A stretch of DNA of 64,000 nt, taken from NCBI RefSeq assembly GCF_002287505.1, contig NZ_CP019688.1, forward strand, positions 124,001 to 188,000, given 5' to 3'. This document shows positions 29,020 to 38,700 of the stretch, piece by piece (position 1 is the first letter of the stretch; each line of letters starts with the position of its first letter). Source of the DNA: Corynebacterium glaucum. Lineage in GTDB: Bacteria; Actinomycetota; Actinomycetes; Mycobacteriales; Mycobacteriaceae. The translations under genes were made by a program, and so were the position numbers. Below the pieces are notes generated by a model that saw nothing but the letters and a program-made list of their open reading frames with translations, had not been told where the DNA came from and did no database searches.

Positions 29020-31944
29020 TTACCGTTCCTTTCCGTCTGCAGGGGCGCCGGCCAGCGTGCGATCTGGCGCCGGGTTGATCGGGGCGGGGTAGGGGTCCGC
29101 CGGGTTGTCGGGCAGTTCCGGGGCCGGGACGCCCGGCAGCGGGTTCGCATCATGGTCGCGGGTGTAGGTCAGATCCGAGATGTCCTTGCCCGGGCGGAGG
29201 TAGCCGCCGAGCGCGTTGATGGCGGAGGTGACCATGCCCAGCACCGCGAGGTAAATGCCGAAGTCGAAGATGAGCGAGGTGGTCATGTGCTCGCCGGCGA
29301 TCTCGCCGTGGATGGCGTACATGAAGCCGCCCTCGATGAAGCCGAGGAAGCCGGAGGTGATGGCGATGATGATGCCCCAGCCGGTGAGCTTGATCGGGGT
29401 TTCCTCGTCGACGACGTCGTTGTCCGCGCCCTCGGCGAGGTAGCTCAGCGCGAAGCCGGTGGCCAGCACCAGTGCCGCGACGAAGCCGCCGCCCGGGGCG
29501 GTGTGGCCGCGGAAGAAGATGAGCACCGACAACACGATGAGCACCGGCCAGATCAGCTTCAGGCCCTTGCGCAGCGGGATGGAGTTGAACTGGGACTGGC
29601 CGAACGGGCGCGGGCGGGTGCCGGCCTCGAAGGTGTGGCGCGGCATGGAGCCGACCACTGCGGCGATGACCACCGCGGCCATGCCCAGGACGGAAAGCTC
29701 GCCCAGGGTATCGAAGCCACGGAATTCGACGATGATTACCGCGACGATGTTGTCGGCGCTGGTGACCTCGCCGCCCTCGGTGAGGTACCACTCGGCCAGC
29801 TCGGAGCGGCCGCGGCGGCCCGTGAGCGTGTACACACCGGCGAAGGTGACCACGCCGGCAATGAGCGCGGAGATGGCCGCGGAGATCTTGCGAGGCGTGG
29901 GCGTCTCCGGGAACATGCGCGGCTGGTAGCGCAGCACCACCATGATCACCACGACGGTGAGCGCCTCCACCAGGAACTGGGTCAGTGCCACGTCTGGCGC
30001 GCCCAGCATGAGCATTTGCAAGCTCATGCCCACGCCGACGGTGCCCAGCAGGATCGCCGACGCCAGGCGCGAGCGGGTGAGCACCATGCCCACCACGGAT
30101 GCCGCGATGATGGCGAACGGGATGAGGTCCCACCACACGTCGATGCCTTCGGGGCGCGGGGCTGGGGTGACGCCGTCCACGCCGTCGGTAAGCAGCAGCG
30201 TGCACAGGCCCAGCAGCAGTGCCAGGGCGACCGGCGGGAAGAGGTGGCGCGTCGGGTTGAAGCCGTCGGCAAGCGCGCCCATGCCCTTGCCCGCCGCGGC
30301 GAGGACGCCGACGGTGCCGCGCAGCACGTCATTGCCGGTGGTCGGCAGCAGCTCCTTGTTCTCCAGCGCCGCCCAGACGCTCTTGCGGGCGAAGAGGACG
30401 AACAGTACGCCGGCGACGAGCACGAGCATGGAGACGATGAACGGGGCGGTCACGCCGTGCCACAGGGCGAGGTGGGAGTGGTAGTCACCGTCGCCGGTAA
30501 CCGCGTGGACACCGGCGGTGATCGGGTTGTCCACGGTGGCCAGCATGAACGGCAGCACCAGCGACATCAAACCCGGCAGAGCGGCCGGAACCCAGAAGCG
30601 AACCGGTGCTTCGTGGACGTCCGACATGTCCTTCGGGCCGTCGACAAACGCGCCGAAGACGATCTTGGCGGAGTAGACGAAGGTGAGGAACGCGGCGATG
30701 CCCGCAAGCACCAGCAGCACCATCCCGTACGGCGTCTCGTGGAACGCCTCCAAGATGGCCTCCTTGGAAATGAAGCCGAACAGCGGCGGCACCGCGGCCA
30801 TCGACGCGGCCGCAACACACACGGAGGCGAAGGTGAACGGCATCTTGTCGTAGAGCTTGCCCAGGCGGCGCATGTCGCGGGTGCCGGTCTCGTGGTCGAT
30901 CACGCCGATGAGCATGAACAGCGACGACTTGAACAGCGCGTGCGCCAGCGTATGCACCAGCGCCGCGGCAATGCCCACGGTCCCGCCGACACCGATGGCG
31001 GCCACGATCCAGCCCAGGTGGGACACGGTGGAGTAGGCAGTCAGGTGCTTCAGGTCTGTCTTCGTGATGGCGAAGGTGGCACTCATCAGGGCCGTAAAGA
31101 GGCCCATGATCAGCAGCAGCCCGTTCCAGGCGGGGGTGCCGTCGAAAATCGTGGAGAAGCGGATGAGCAAGTAGATGCCGGCCTTGACCACTGCTGCGGC
31201 GTGCAGGAACGCCGAGACCGGGGTGGCGGCCGCCATGGCTTCCGGAAGCCAGAAGTGGAAGGGGAACTGCGCGGCTTTGGTGAAGCCGGAGACGGCGATC
31301 AGGATCGCCACCGTGGTGGTCAGGCCCGGGTCTTGCGCCCACACGTCGGAGGCCAGGATGCCTTCGAGCGAGGTGGTGCCCGCGGCGATTGACGCCGTCG
31401 CCAGCGCCGCGAGCAGCGTCAAGCCGCCGAAGAACGTCAAAATCAGCGTGCGGTAGGAGCCGTCCTCGCCGCTGGAACCCGAACGGGCGATCAGCATGAA
31501 CGACGCGATGGAGACCAGCTCCCACGCGATGAACAGCAACACGGCGTCGTCGGCAAGCACGAGCAACAGCACGGACAACGTGAACGCCGTCATGATGGTG
31601 TAGAAGCTGATGTTGCCCTTGCGTTTTGGCAGGTAGGCGGCGGAGTAGGTGAACACCACACCGCCGATGACAAGCGCGAGCAGCGCGAAGAAGATGCCCA
31701 GGCCGTCCGCCCGGAGCGCGAAGCTCACCGCGGTGCCCGGGCCGAGGATGTCTTCAGCCCAACGAACCCCCCACGTCAGCGGGGTGCCGTTGGATACAGC
31801 GGGAAATTCGCGGCCAAGCAAAGCCGCTGCAACGAAAAGCGTAAGAGCAATTGGGTAGCCGGCAGCTCGGTCCATCACCCGAACGAGGATTGGTGAAAGC
31901 ACCACCGTCGCCCCGACGAGCGCGAGCACGAGAGGAAGCGTCAT
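29020..31944 (-). CDS. mnhA: Fused Mrp Na+/H+ antiporter subunits A and B
   Basis: A 974-residue protein and the first gene of the mrp operon. Residues 1 to about 780 are the MrpA part, including the complex I-like core (AWELVSIASFMLIARSGSSG, FPFHFWLPEAMAAATPVSAF, FALFKSSLFMLIGVIDHETG). The last about 180 residues are the MnhB domain (LSVLIFFRGHTAPGGGFVAA, GFIEGGFMYAIHGEIAGEHM). The fusion is usual for actinobacteria and some others. The complex expels Na+ in exchange for protons at alkaline pH or high salt. ATG 31944 is preceded by GAAGG, and the divergent gene starts at 32074. Confidence 0.95.
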   Translation of the reverse strand: MTLPLVLALVGATVVLSPILVRVMDRAAGYPIALTLFVAAALLGREFPAVSNGTPLTWGVRWAEDILGPGTAVSFALRADGLGIFFALLALVIGGVVFTYSAAYLPKRKGNISFYTIMTAFTLSVLLLVLADDAVLLFIAWELVSIASFMLIARSGSSGEDGSYRTLILTFFGGLTLLAALATASIAAGTTSLEGILASDVWAQDPGLTTTVAILIAVSGFTKAAQFPFHFWLPEAMAAATPVSAFLHAAAVVKAGIYLLIRFSTIFDGTPAWNGLLLIMGLFTALMSATFAITKTDLKHLTAYSTVSHLGWIVAAIGVGGTVGIAAALVHTLAHALFKSSLFMLIGVIDHETGTRDMRRLGKLYDKMPFTFASVCVAAASMAAVPPLFGFISKEAILEAFHETPYGMVLLVLAGIAAFLTFVYSAKIVFGAFVDGPKDMSDVHEAPVRFWVPAALPGLMSLVLPFMLATVDNPITAGVHAVTGDGDYHSHLALWHGVTAPFIVSMLVLVAGVLFVLFARKSVWAALENKELLPTTGNDVLRGTVGVLAAAGKGMGALADGFNPTRHLFPPVALALLLGLCTLLLTDGVDGVTPAPRPEGIDVWWDLIPFAIIAASVVGMVLTRSRLASAILLGTVGVGMSLQMLMLGAPDVALTQFLVEALTVVVIMVVLRYQPRMFPETPTPRKISAAISALIAGVVTFAGVYTLTGRRGRSELAEWYLTEGGEVTSADNIVAVIIVEFRGFDTLGELSVLGMAAVVIAAVVGSMPRHTFEAGTRPRPFGQSQFNSIPLRKGLKLIWPVLIVLSVLIFFRGHTAPGGGFVAALVLATGFALSYLAEGADNDVVDEETPIKLTGWGIIIAITSGFLGFIEGGFMYAIHGEIAGEHMTTSLIFDFGIYLAVLGMVTSAINALGGYLRPGKDISDLTYTRDHDANPLPGVPAPELPDNPADPYPAPINPAPDRTLAGAPADGKER

Positions 31945-32073
31945 AAAAAGACCTTCACTGATTGTGGGACAGGTCGGACTGCCGACGTATCGGCATGTAA
32001 GACCGTACCAATTGTCCACAATCCCGGTGCGCCTACCAAAGGAACGAGGGTGCCGCGACTTTAATGACCAGGC

Positions 32074-33510
32074 ATGAAATGGCAGATCTGGGTAGCCGTA
32101 ATCGCGCTTGTCGTGGGTGCGCTCTTGCCAATGAGCCCCGCATCCACCTGGACACGAGCCGACGCCGACGCTTCCGCAGCCGCCGGTGCGCCGCAGGGTT
32201 CGCGGGGTCCGGACGGCCTCGACAACGCTCGTCGCGCGACCAGCGACGCCGCGTCGCAGCTCAGCTTGCTCACCGCAGGCACGTCGCAGCTTGTCGAAGG
32301 GGTCGGAGAGTTCGATAAAGGGAAGCAATCGCTTGTCGACGCCCTGTCCAGCGCAGAGACCGGCTCCCGCGAACTGTCCAACGGCATGGTGCAACTGCAG
32401 GCCGGCACCGGCCAGCTGGCGACGGGGGCGACCCAGGTTGCTGACACGATCGGCGGTGTCGTCGACCAGGTGGCTGGCTTCGACGCGGTGCGTGGCCAGG
32501 TTGTGGCCTCGATCGACCGTGCGCTGGAGGGGACGAAAGGCAGCAAGGACCGGGACGTGGTTGAGGCGCGCAAGGCCCTGGAGGGGCTGCGCTCCCAGGC
32601 TGTGACCGCGGAAATTCCGCCGGATGCGCTGGTGCAGATGAACCAGCTTCGCGACGGCTCACGCGAGCTGGCGAACCAGCTTTCAGTGCCTGGTTACGCG
32701 TACCACGATGGCGTGTACACGGCGACGAACGGTGCCGCCGAACTGGCCAAGGGTCTCAAGGAGATGAACGAGAACTCCGGTGAAATTGTCGACGGCATCG
32801 AGGAGCTGACCGCGGGTGCAGAGCGCATCGACGAGATGGCGAAGAAGTCCTCGGAGAAGGTCTCCGCGGTGCGCGCGGCGCTGCCGGTGGCCCCGGCGGC
32901 TGCCGCAAATGGCCAAACTGCGAACGGTCAGGGTGCGGAGGCTGAACAAGTGCAGGTGTCTTCGCTGTCGCCCGTGGCCGCAATGCTCATCGCCGCGTTA
33001 CTCACACTCGGCGGCGTTGCCCTCGCTGGGGCAGCGATGGCTCTATCGCGCCGCAACTTCGCTGTGTTCGCGGGCGGTGCTGTGCTGCTCGCGCTTGCCA
33101 GCTGGATCCTGGTTGTCGTACTCGGCGCGGGCTTCGATGCGGGCCAGCTCGCGATTGCGGGGCTTGCGTTGCTGCTCGGCGCGTTCGCGGCGGCCGGCCT
33201 CCCGGCTGCGCTGGCGTCGGCATTCGGTGCCCCGGCTGGGTTCGGAGTGGCCTCTGCGCTGGCACTCGTGCAGGTCGGGCTAGTCGGCTGGGTTTGGCGC
33301 ACCGCTGCGGCTGCACCGGTGGCGGGTGCTTGGTTGACGGCCTCCTCGGCTGCCCCGATGCACTGGACCACGGCGGCGCTCTCTGCAAACGGGAACAACG
33401 GTTCGCTGAGCGCCCTGATCTCTAGCTTGCTCCTGTCGCTGGTACTTGCGACGGCTGGCCTGGCTGCAATCGACGCTCGGACGCGCCGCGGCGACGGCCA
33501 CGACCTCTAG
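32074..33510 (+). CDS. YhgE/Pip-like membrane protein with heptad repeats
   Basis: A 478-residue protein. An N-terminal hydrophobic segment (WVAVIALVVGALLPMSPAS) may be a signal anchor. Residues about 55-270 contain the alanine/leucine/glycine pattern with x-x-L-x-x-G spacing (QLSLLTAGTSQLVEGV, LSNGMVQLQAGTGQLATGA), which forms long coiled structures in YhgE/Pip and ESX-linked proteins. The C-terminal half has about six transmembrane helices. Related proteins are linked to type VII secretion or lipid export, but no such genes are here. ATG 32074 lacks a clear ribosome binding site. Confidence 0.75.
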   Translation: MKWQIWVAVIALVVGALLPMSPASTWTRADADASAAAGAPQGSRGPDGLDNARRATSDAASQLSLLTAGTSQLVEGVGEFDKGKQSLVDALSSAETGSRELSNGMVQLQAGTGQLATGATQVADTIGGVVDQVAGFDAVRGQVVASIDRALEGTKGSKDRDVVEARKALEGLRSQAVTAEIPPDALVQMNQLRDGSRELANQLSVPGYAYHDGVYTATNGAAELAKGLKEMNENSGEIVDGIEELTAGAERIDEMAKKSSEKVSAVRAALPVAPAAAANGQTANGQGAEAEQVQVSSLSPVAAMLIAALLTLGGVALAGAAMALSRRNFAVFAGGAVLLALASWILVVVLGAGFDAGQLAIAGLALLLGAFAAAGLPAALASAFGAPAGFGVASALALVQVGLVGWVWRTAAAAPVAGAWLTASSAAPMHWTTAALSANGNNGSLSALISSLLLSLVLATAGLAAIDARTRRGDGHDL

Positions 33511-33520
33511 CCCCGCTTTA

Positions 33521-33547
33521 AGGTTGTTAACCCCTGGTTATCAACCT
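33521..33547 (+). terminator. Hairpin after the heptad-repeat gene
   Basis: AGGTTGTTAACC (33521-33532) pairs with GGTTATCAACCT (33536-33547) with one mismatch and a 3-base loop. No clear T-run follows, so termination is likely but not certain. Confidence 0.5.
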
Positions 33548-33552
33548 GTTAA

Positions 33553-33894
33553 GCCTTAGCTAGCTCTCCCGACATCAAGGCGGCCGTTGTCGACAAGGAC
33601 CAGGTCCGTGGCGATTACATCGACAACACCACCGTCGCTCGCCTGACCCTGGACAAGTGGTGGACCGCGCAGTCGGCAGATACGACCGATAAGCCGAAGC
33701 AGGACGACACCAAGCAGCCCGACGCGCCGAAGCAGGATGACTCCAAGAAGGAGGAGCCGAAGAAGGACGACAAGGACGCAAGCTCCCTGTCTCCGGCTGG
33801 TATCGCTGGCATTGTCATCGCAGTGCTTGCAGCCCTCGCTGGCATCGCAGCCTTCGTCGCACCGCAGATCCAGAACTTCCTGCCGAAGTTCTAA
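33553..33894 (+). pseudogene. 3' remnant of a secreted, C-terminally anchored protein gene
   Basis: Reading from the in-frame TAA at 33550-33552, the frame is open to TAA 33892-33894 with no ATG and no usable start near its beginning. It encodes about 113 residues: a folded piece (SPDIKAAVVDKDQVRGDYID), a Lys/Asp/Pro-rich linker (KPKQDDTKQPDAPKQDDSKK), one hydrophobic helix (AGIAGIVIAVLAALAGIAAF) and the tail VAPQIQNFLPKF. The tail resembles that of the alkaline phosphatase ending at 38965. The 5' part and promoter are gone. The parent family is not identified. Confidence 0.8.
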
Positions 33895-33927
33895 CGCAGC
33901 GGTTATAACGCAGCGCTGAACAAACTG

Positions 33928-33980
33928 AACCCCTCCTCAACTCACTCAATCTGGGTGAGTCGGGGAGGGGTTCGGGGTTT
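33928..33980. terminator. Bidirectional terminator
   Basis: AACCCCTCC (33928-33936) pairs with GGAGGGGTT (33964-33972), continued by ACTCAC/GTGAGT inside, followed by CGGGGTTTGTT. It lies between the remnant and the convergent gene at 33982. Confidence 0.85.
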
Positions 33981-33981
33981 G

Positions 33982-34788
33982 TTAGAACGGCAGCTTGATG
34001 CCCAGGTTCGGTAGAGCGAGAGCACCACCGACAATTGCAGCGATGATCGTGATGAGCGCACCGACCACCACGTCGAAGTTGCTCTGCTTCGAGCTCAGCG
34101 TCGAGGAGAGGTCCAAAGTCGGCGCGGTGCTGATCTCCGGGTAAACAACCTGTTTGCTGGTGCCAAGCGCACACGCCTCAGCTGCCTGGCGATCCGATGC
34201 CGCAATCTGGTTGCTTCGCTTGTGCGCGTCGCCTGCCGGAGTCGCCTCCCACGCGGCGACAAGCTTGTCCAGGGTGGCCTTGTCCATCTTGCCCACGTTG
34301 TTCAGCGGAATCGGATCCAGAACCGGGGACTCGGTTCCAGCCCTCACTCGAAGATTGTCCAGGTCGATGCCTTCGAGAGTGACGGCGGTCGTAGGCTCCA
34401 CCGTTTTCAGCAATAGGCGAGCGCTGGTGTAGTCAAAAATGAGGTCGTCGTTCAAACCTGCTGCCTTGAGTGCTTCACGCTGCTCGGTCGAGATCTCCGG
34501 CTTCGTGGTGGCGGTGGCATTCTCGAACAGCGTCGAGCCAACCTTCGCCGCATCAGGGAAGACAGTCTCAATCGCTTTCACGAGATCGCGCGAACGCTCG
34601 TAGGGGCCGAGCGTTTTCGAGTCGTCGAAAAGCTTTTGTGCGAACTTTTTCTCTCCTGGGGTGAGAGTGACCTGACAGTGGTTGTCGCTACCCCTGGGGC
34701 CGAGGGTGGCGGCTTGGGCGGGGGTGGTGATGGTGGTCAGGGCGACGGCGCATGCGGCGATGGCGGTGACGGCGCGACGTGCGGACAT
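33982..34788 (-). CDS. Secreted protein with C-terminal membrane anchor, unknown function
   Basis: A 268-residue protein with a Sec signal peptide (MSARRAVTAIAACAVALTTI then AQA-AT). The mature part is soluble and helical with two cysteines (DNHCQVTLTPGEKKFAQKLF and AEACALGTSK). A single C-terminal helix (VVVGALITIIAAIVGGALAL) is followed by PNLGIKLPF. No known domain was recognised. ATG 34788 has AAAGGAAG eight bases upstream. Its anchor layout is shared with the neighbouring remnant and the phosphatase, suggesting related surface retention. Divergent from the YdhK lipoprotein gene. Confidence 0.85.
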   Translation of the reverse strand: MSARRAVTAIAACAVALTTITTPAQAATLGPRGSDNHCQVTLTPGEKKFAQKLFDDSKTLGPYERSRDLVKAIETVFPDAAKVGSTLFENATATTKPEISTEQREALKAAGLNDDLIFDYTSARLLLKTVEPTTAVTLEGIDLDNLRVRAGTESPVLDPIPLNNVGKMDKATLDKLVAAWEATPAGDAHKRSNQIAASDRQAAEACALGTSKQVVYPEISTAPTLDLSSTLSSKQSNFDVVVGALITIIAAIVGGALALPNLGIKLPF

Positions 34789-34807
34789 GGGAAGCTTCCT
34801 TTGCAGA

Positions 34808-34819
34808 ATCAACGTTGAT
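34808..34819. promoter_or_regulatory. Palindromic operator candidate ATCAACGTTGAT
   Basis: A perfect 12-base palindrome just upstream of the minus-strand gene at 34788 and within the divergent promoter region of the His-rich lipoprotein. Confidence 0.4.
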
Positions 34820-34853
34820 AGAGGCGGTTCTACTTTGCTTAGCGCTACGCAGG

Positions 34854-34869
34854 TGTGAAGAGTTACACA
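34854..34869. promoter_or_regulatory. Candidate GlxR-like site
   Basis: TGTGAAGAGTTACACA compared with the GlxR/CRP consensus TGTGA-N6-TCACA: one mismatch. It lies between the divergent genes at 34788 and 34942. Confidence 0.4.
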
Positions 34870-34941
34870 AGTTCGGCGTGTCCGGCCTCTGGTAAGCCTG
34901 GAATGAGAGCCAACGAACCAGAAAGGACCAAGGAGGATCCC

Positions 34942-35538
34942 TTGAACACGTTCAAAACCGTCGCCCTCGTTGCTGGTGCAGCCGCATCCGTTTTCGCGGT
35001 GAGCGCTTGCTCGACGGACAGCGCTACCGACAGTGCAGACGAGACCACTGCAGCATCGCAGAGCAGTCATGAGGGCCATGAAGGCCACGGCGCTGGCGGC
35101 CACGAGCACGACCACCCGGAAGATGGCGGCCCGGCACCGGCCGGCATCGAGGAGGCCGAGAACCCGACGTACCCGGTGGGGGAGGAGGTCATCCTCACTG
35201 CTGACCACATGCCGGGCATGGACGGCGCGCCAGCAACCGTGTCCGGCGCGTTCAAGACTTACATCTACGCGGTCACCTACACCCCGACCGACGGCGGCGA
35301 CCCGGTGGTCGACCACAAGTGGGTTGTGCACGAGGAGTTGGACAACGTCGGCGATGAGCGGCTTGCCGACGGCGCGACCGCTGTCATGAACGCCGAGCAC
35401 ATGAGCGGGATGAAGGGCGCGGAGGCAACGATCGTATCCTCGACTGATGAGACGGTGTACATGGTGGACATCGACACCGACGAGATGACCATGAAGCGCC
35501 ACAAGTGGGTCGTGGAGAGCGAGATCCAGCCGAAATAA
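34942..35538 (+). CDS. YdhK-type lipoprotein with two DUF1541 repeats
   Basis: A 198-residue lipoprotein starting at TTG 34942, chosen because AAGGAGG lies five bases upstream. The signal peptide ends in a lipobox (FAVSAC, cysteine about residue 20). A His/Glu-rich stretch (SSHEGHEGHGAGGHEHDHPE) is likely metal-binding. Two copies of the DUF1541 unit follow: HMPGMDGAPATVSG to DHKWVVHEEL and HMSGMKGAEATIVS to RHKWVVESEI. Homologues are often linked to copper or other metal stress, which I infer here from the histidines and His-x-x-Met repeats only. The function is not established. Confidence 0.88.
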   Translation: MNTFKTVALVAGAAASVFAVSACSTDSATDSADETTAASQSSHEGHEGHGAGGHEHDHPEDGGPAPAGIEEAENPTYPVGEEVILTADHMPGMDGAPATVSGAFKTYIYAVTYTPTDGGDPVVDHKWVVHEELDNVGDERLADGATAVMNAEHMSGMKGAEATIVSSTDETVYMVDIDTDEMTMKRHKWVVESEIQPK

Positions 35539-35595
35539 GCCTTATTGGAAAGCGTTCTCATCGGCACGACGGAATATATACGGGATGATCTGCGA

Positions 35596-35610
35596 GTTTA
35601 TGTGATAAAC
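35596..35610. promoter_or_regulatory. Inverted repeat upstream of the alkaline phosphatase
   Basis: GTTTA-TGTGA-TAAAC, a 5-bp inverted repeat around five bases, about 100 bases in front of the phosphatase ATG. Followed by GTGTTTACC. A possible operator. No defined Pho box could be assigned in the 175-base gap. Confidence 0.3.
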
Positions 35611-35713
35611 CGAGTGTTTACCTAGAGTTAAGGAACTGGCAAGCGGCTGGGCATAGCGTGAGGATTGGTTGAAAAACCACTAAATTTTCCCACCTCTCCG
35701 AAGGGATAGCTTC

Positions 35714-38700
35714 ATGCGCTTCTCATTGAAGGCAGCAGCTTCCATCGCCAGCGCATCAGCGCTGACCCTGGCAACCCTGCCTATGGCGGCCGCAGAAACC
35801 GCCCCCTACCAGTCCTTCAACGGCAAGGACTCCTGCATATCTATCGATTCCAATGGCAACGTTCGCGCACCCCAACCAGGCGAGTGCGCGCAGTTTGGCA
35901 AGGGTGGCCCGGGTAACTCCGATGCCCAAGCGCGAAACGTCATCTTCATTCTTGGCGACGGCATGGGCCATCAAGAGATCACCGCCGCCCGCAACTACCT
36001 CAAGGGCGCTAACGGTCGTTTTGACGGTCTCGACAACCTGACGGCATCGGGCGCCTACACCACCTTTGCTATCGGCAAGGACGGAAAGCGTCAGTACGTT
36101 ACCGATTCTGCCGCATCGGGCACGGGCTGGACCACCGGTACGAAGTCCTACAACGGCGCGCTGGGCGTGGACATCGCAGGCACCCCGCACGAAAACCTCC
36201 TCGAGATGGCGAAGAATTCCGGCATGCGCACGGGCAACGTGTCCACCGCCGAAATTCAAGATGCCACGCCGGGTGCACTGGGCACCCACTCGCGAAACCG
36301 CTCTTACTACGCACCTTCCGGTGAAAAGAAGGTCGTCGGTGAAGAGGACGCCCGCGAAAACGGCGGTCTTGGTTCGATCTCTGAGCAGATCATCGACACG
36401 CGCGCTGATGTCACGCTCGGTGGCGGCCGCAAGTACTTTGACACTGAGGTTGTAGAAGGCGGTGAAAACCGCAACCCGTTCCTCACCAACAAGAACGACG
36501 GTGGAAAGGAATGGGAGGCTGGCAAGACCGTTCGCGAGAACGCTGAGGCTAAAGGCTTTCAGCTTATCGACGACAAGGACGGCCTCGCTGGGATCACCGT
36601 AGCGAACCAGGACACTCCGGTTCTTGGCCTTTTCAATGACGGCAACATGACTCGTCGCTACGAGAAGACAGTTCCAGTGAAAACCGATGGCACCACCACG
36701 CCGGAGGTCTGCGAAACGCAGGATAACGGCAACGAACCCACCGCAGCGGAGATGACTAAGAAGGCCATCGAGTTGCTCGATGATAAGAACGCCGAGAAGG
36801 GCTTCTTCCTTCAGGTTGAGTCCGCCTCCATCGACAAAGCTGACCACGCCGCCGATGCCTGCGGCATGATCGGCGAGACTGAGCAGATCGACGAAGTGAT
36901 CAAGGCTGCGCTCGACTTCGCCAAGGCAGACGGTGACACTCTTGTCGTGGTCACCGCAGACCACGCTCACACTGCGGAAATCGTCCCCGACGGCCAGCCG
37001 TCGGTATCCCCAGTGACCCGCTTGAAGGTTGCCAAGGATTCCCGCGACGGCCAGGACAATGTCATGTCCGTGGCCTTCGGAACCGTGGCATGGCAGGACA
37101 AAGATGGCAACGACACCTTTGCCTCGAAGAAGATTGGTGATCCGTTCGACAACCCGAGCTTTTCCATGCAGCACACCGGAACTCAGGTGCGCATCGCCGG
37201 CTTCGGCCCAGGCTCGGAAAACCTCAACGGTCAGATGGATCAGACCGATGCGTTCTATGTGATGGCGAACGCAATGCGTCTCAACGGCGGGACCGAGGGT
37301 GGTCAGAAGCCGTGGGGCATCACCAGCGGCAACAAGCTGCAGTCCCTCGCGGTACGCAACGAGGCGAAGGGCAGCGACGAGTTGTGCTACCTGGTGAAGC
37401 CTGGCACCGCGCCGGCGGTCGGTGACTGCGCTCAGTTTGGCAAGACCGGCCAGGGCATTGACAAGACCAAGGCGAAGAACGTTGTCGTGATGATCGCCGA
37501 CGGTACCGGCGACAGCGAAATCACTGCGGCCCGCAACTACCTCAAGGGTTCCGCTGGTCGCTTTGAGGGCCTGGACAACTTGGACTACACCGGTTACCAG
37601 ACCACCTTCTCCCTCGATAGGGAGACGGGACTGCCGGATTACGTTACGGATTCGGCTGCGTCCGGCACCGCCTGGAACTCGGGCGTGAAGACCTACGACG
37701 GTGCAATCGGCGTTGACCTCAACGGCAAGCCCGTTGCCACCATGGGTGAGATCGCTAAGGCTCACGGCATGAAGATCGGTAACGTCACCACCGCAGAGGT
37801 GCAGGACGCCACCCCAGCTGCGTTCGCCGCTCACGCGCTTTCCCGCTCTGATTACGCTCCGTCGGGCGGCAAGGATCTCAAGCAGGCGCAGGACAAGCAG
37901 CTGCGCGAGAATGGCGGTCTCGGCTCGATCTCCGAGCAGATCGTTGATCTGCGTGCAGATGTCACCCTCGGCGGCGGTGCGAAGTACTTTGATGCAGACG
38001 TGAAGCAGGGCGGCCGATTCGGTGCGGGCACCGAATGGACTGCAGGCAAGTCCGTGCTCGAAAACGCTAAGGACAACGGCTACCAGGTTGTCTCCAACGC
38101 CTCCGAGCTTGCTGCCCTTCAGAACAGCGACGAGCCGATCCTGGGCCTTTTCTCTGACGGGAACATGCCGCGTCGCCTCGACCGCCTCGTACCGACGAAG
38201 GATGGCGCGAACGCGGATTCCAAGGTCTGCGCCGCAAACCCGAAGTTCACTGACGAGACCCCGACGCTGGCAAACATGACCGGCAAGGCACTGGAGTTGC
38301 TGCAGAACGACAACGGCTTCCTCCTGCAGGTTGAGTCCGCATCGCCGGACAAGGCAGCGCACGATTCCGATCCGTGCGGTCTGTTTGGTGAGGTCGGTCA
38401 GTTCGACGAGGCGATCTCCGTTGTCCAGCAGTGGGCAGAGAAGACCGGCGAGCCGACGTTGATCATCGCAACCGCGGACCACGCTCACGCCACGCAGATC
38501 ACCTACAACGACACTGAAACCGCTGGCCTGACCTCCAAGGTGCTCACCGCTGATGGCAGCCCGATGACTATCAACTACTCCAACACCACGGAGCTCGAGT
38601 CCTCCTCCAAGCCGGGCACGCCGGGTTACGAGGAGCACACCGGTACCCAGGTGCGAATCGCGGCTTCCGGTCCGGGTGCGGCGAACATCACCGGTCAGAT

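Noticed and set aside
28426..31392. Very long plus-strand open frame of 988 residues opposite mnhA/mnhC/mnhD
   Set aside because: It is antisense to clear Mrp subunits, has a low-complexity Arg/His/Gly/Asp composition typical of shadow frames in high-GC DNA, and contains no recognisable domain.
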